Positions 33,773 to 33,820 of a DNA stretch of 33,820 nt are shown here, in pieces; the stretch's first letter is position 1; each line of letters begins with the position of its first letter. The notes under the pieces were generated by a model. It had not been told where the DNA came from, did not search any database, and saw nothing but the letters and a program-made list of their open reading frames with translations. The translations under genes and the position numbers were made by a program. Source of the DNA: an uncultured Methylopila sp. (GTDB lineage Bacteria; Pseudomonadota; Alphaproteobacteria; Rhizobiales; Methylopilaceae); the NCBI GenBank assembly GCA_902168115.1, contig CABHPB010000081.1, positions 1 through 33,820 on the forward strand, written 5' to 3'.

Positions 33773-33820
33773 CTGTCTCTTATACACATCTGACGCTGCC
33801 GACGAATAGAGAGGTGTAGA
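33773..33820 (+). other. Nextera transposase adapter and i5 index (non-genomic)
   Basis: CTGTCTCTTATACACATCT (33773-33791) is the Tn5 mosaic end used in Nextera libraries, followed by GACGCTGCCGACGA (33792-33805), the complement of the read 1 adapter, then ATAGAGAG (33806-33813), the complement of index 502 CTCTCTAT, then GTGTAGA (33814-33820), the start of the P5 complement. This is library adapter left on the contig end. True genomic sequence stops at about 33772. Confidence 0.98.

Noticed and set aside
32952-33809. 285-residue plus-strand frame at the right end
   Set aside because: It is antisense to metQ and ends inside the sequencing adapter (LLYTSDAADE).

Overview
The window is a high-GC alphaproteobacterial contig, most likely from the order Hyphomicrobiales. 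This is inferred from several features: the RRRVLKGGKI-type PilZ tail on a diguanylate cyclase, the alphaproteobacterial form of ferredoxin-NADP reductase, SlyX, AlgH and LepA homologues, and the palindromic intergenic repeats. I cannot name the genus. Both ends look like assembly ends. The left end lies inside an IS5-family transposase gene. The last 48 bases are Nextera sequencing adapter plus an i5 index, not genomic DNA.

Left third (1-11,300): a truncated IS5-type transposase and a ferredoxin-NADP reductase are followed by a minus-strand heme-acquisition operon (6270 to 1084). That operon encodes a TonB-dependent heme receptor, a HasA-type hemophore fused to an RTX calcium-binding domain, a heme oxygenase, and a second RTX protein with a serralysin-type C-terminal domain. 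Receptor, secreted heme scavenger and heme-degrading enzyme together form a near-complete heme uptake pathway; the type I exporter is not in the window. Strong palindromes lie upstream of the receptor, and a 10-bp hairpin separates the hemophore from the heme oxygenase. A DUF4394 protein and lepA follow. An AT-rich two-gene island (9483 to about 11,290) is wedged against the lepA stop codon. It encodes a 4-TM membrane protein and a translationally coupled exported protein of unknown function.

Middle (11,300-21,840): a GAF-GGDEF-PilZ diguanylate cyclase, a solitary cytosine-5 DNA methyltransferase coupled to a Vsr mismatch endonuclease, three small uncharacterised genes, a Prx5-type peroxiredoxin with a DsbD-N-domain protein, a YqgE/AlgH protein, an NCS1 nucleobase-type permease, and a divergent LysR regulator/SDR oxidoreductase pair. 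The 820-bp stretch at 21,027-21,849 has no convincing gene and is built of palindromic repeats, including one element with mutually exclusive hairpins.

Right third (21,850-33,674): a compact efflux operon (MarR, FUSC, DUF1656, HlyD, SlyX; mostly joined by 4-bp ATGA overlaps) has a clear palindromic operator in front of marR. Next come a large hybrid histidine kinase and a minus-strand organosulfur-type operon (metQ-metN-metI, an NtaA/SnaA/DszA-type flavin monooxygenase and a DszC/SfnB-type acyl-CoA-dehydrogenase-fold flavoprotein). This operon probably imports and desulfurises a sulfur compound.

The most interesting items are the HasA-RTX fusion hemophore operon, the AT-rich two-gene island next to lepA, and the structured repeat around 21,300-21,490.
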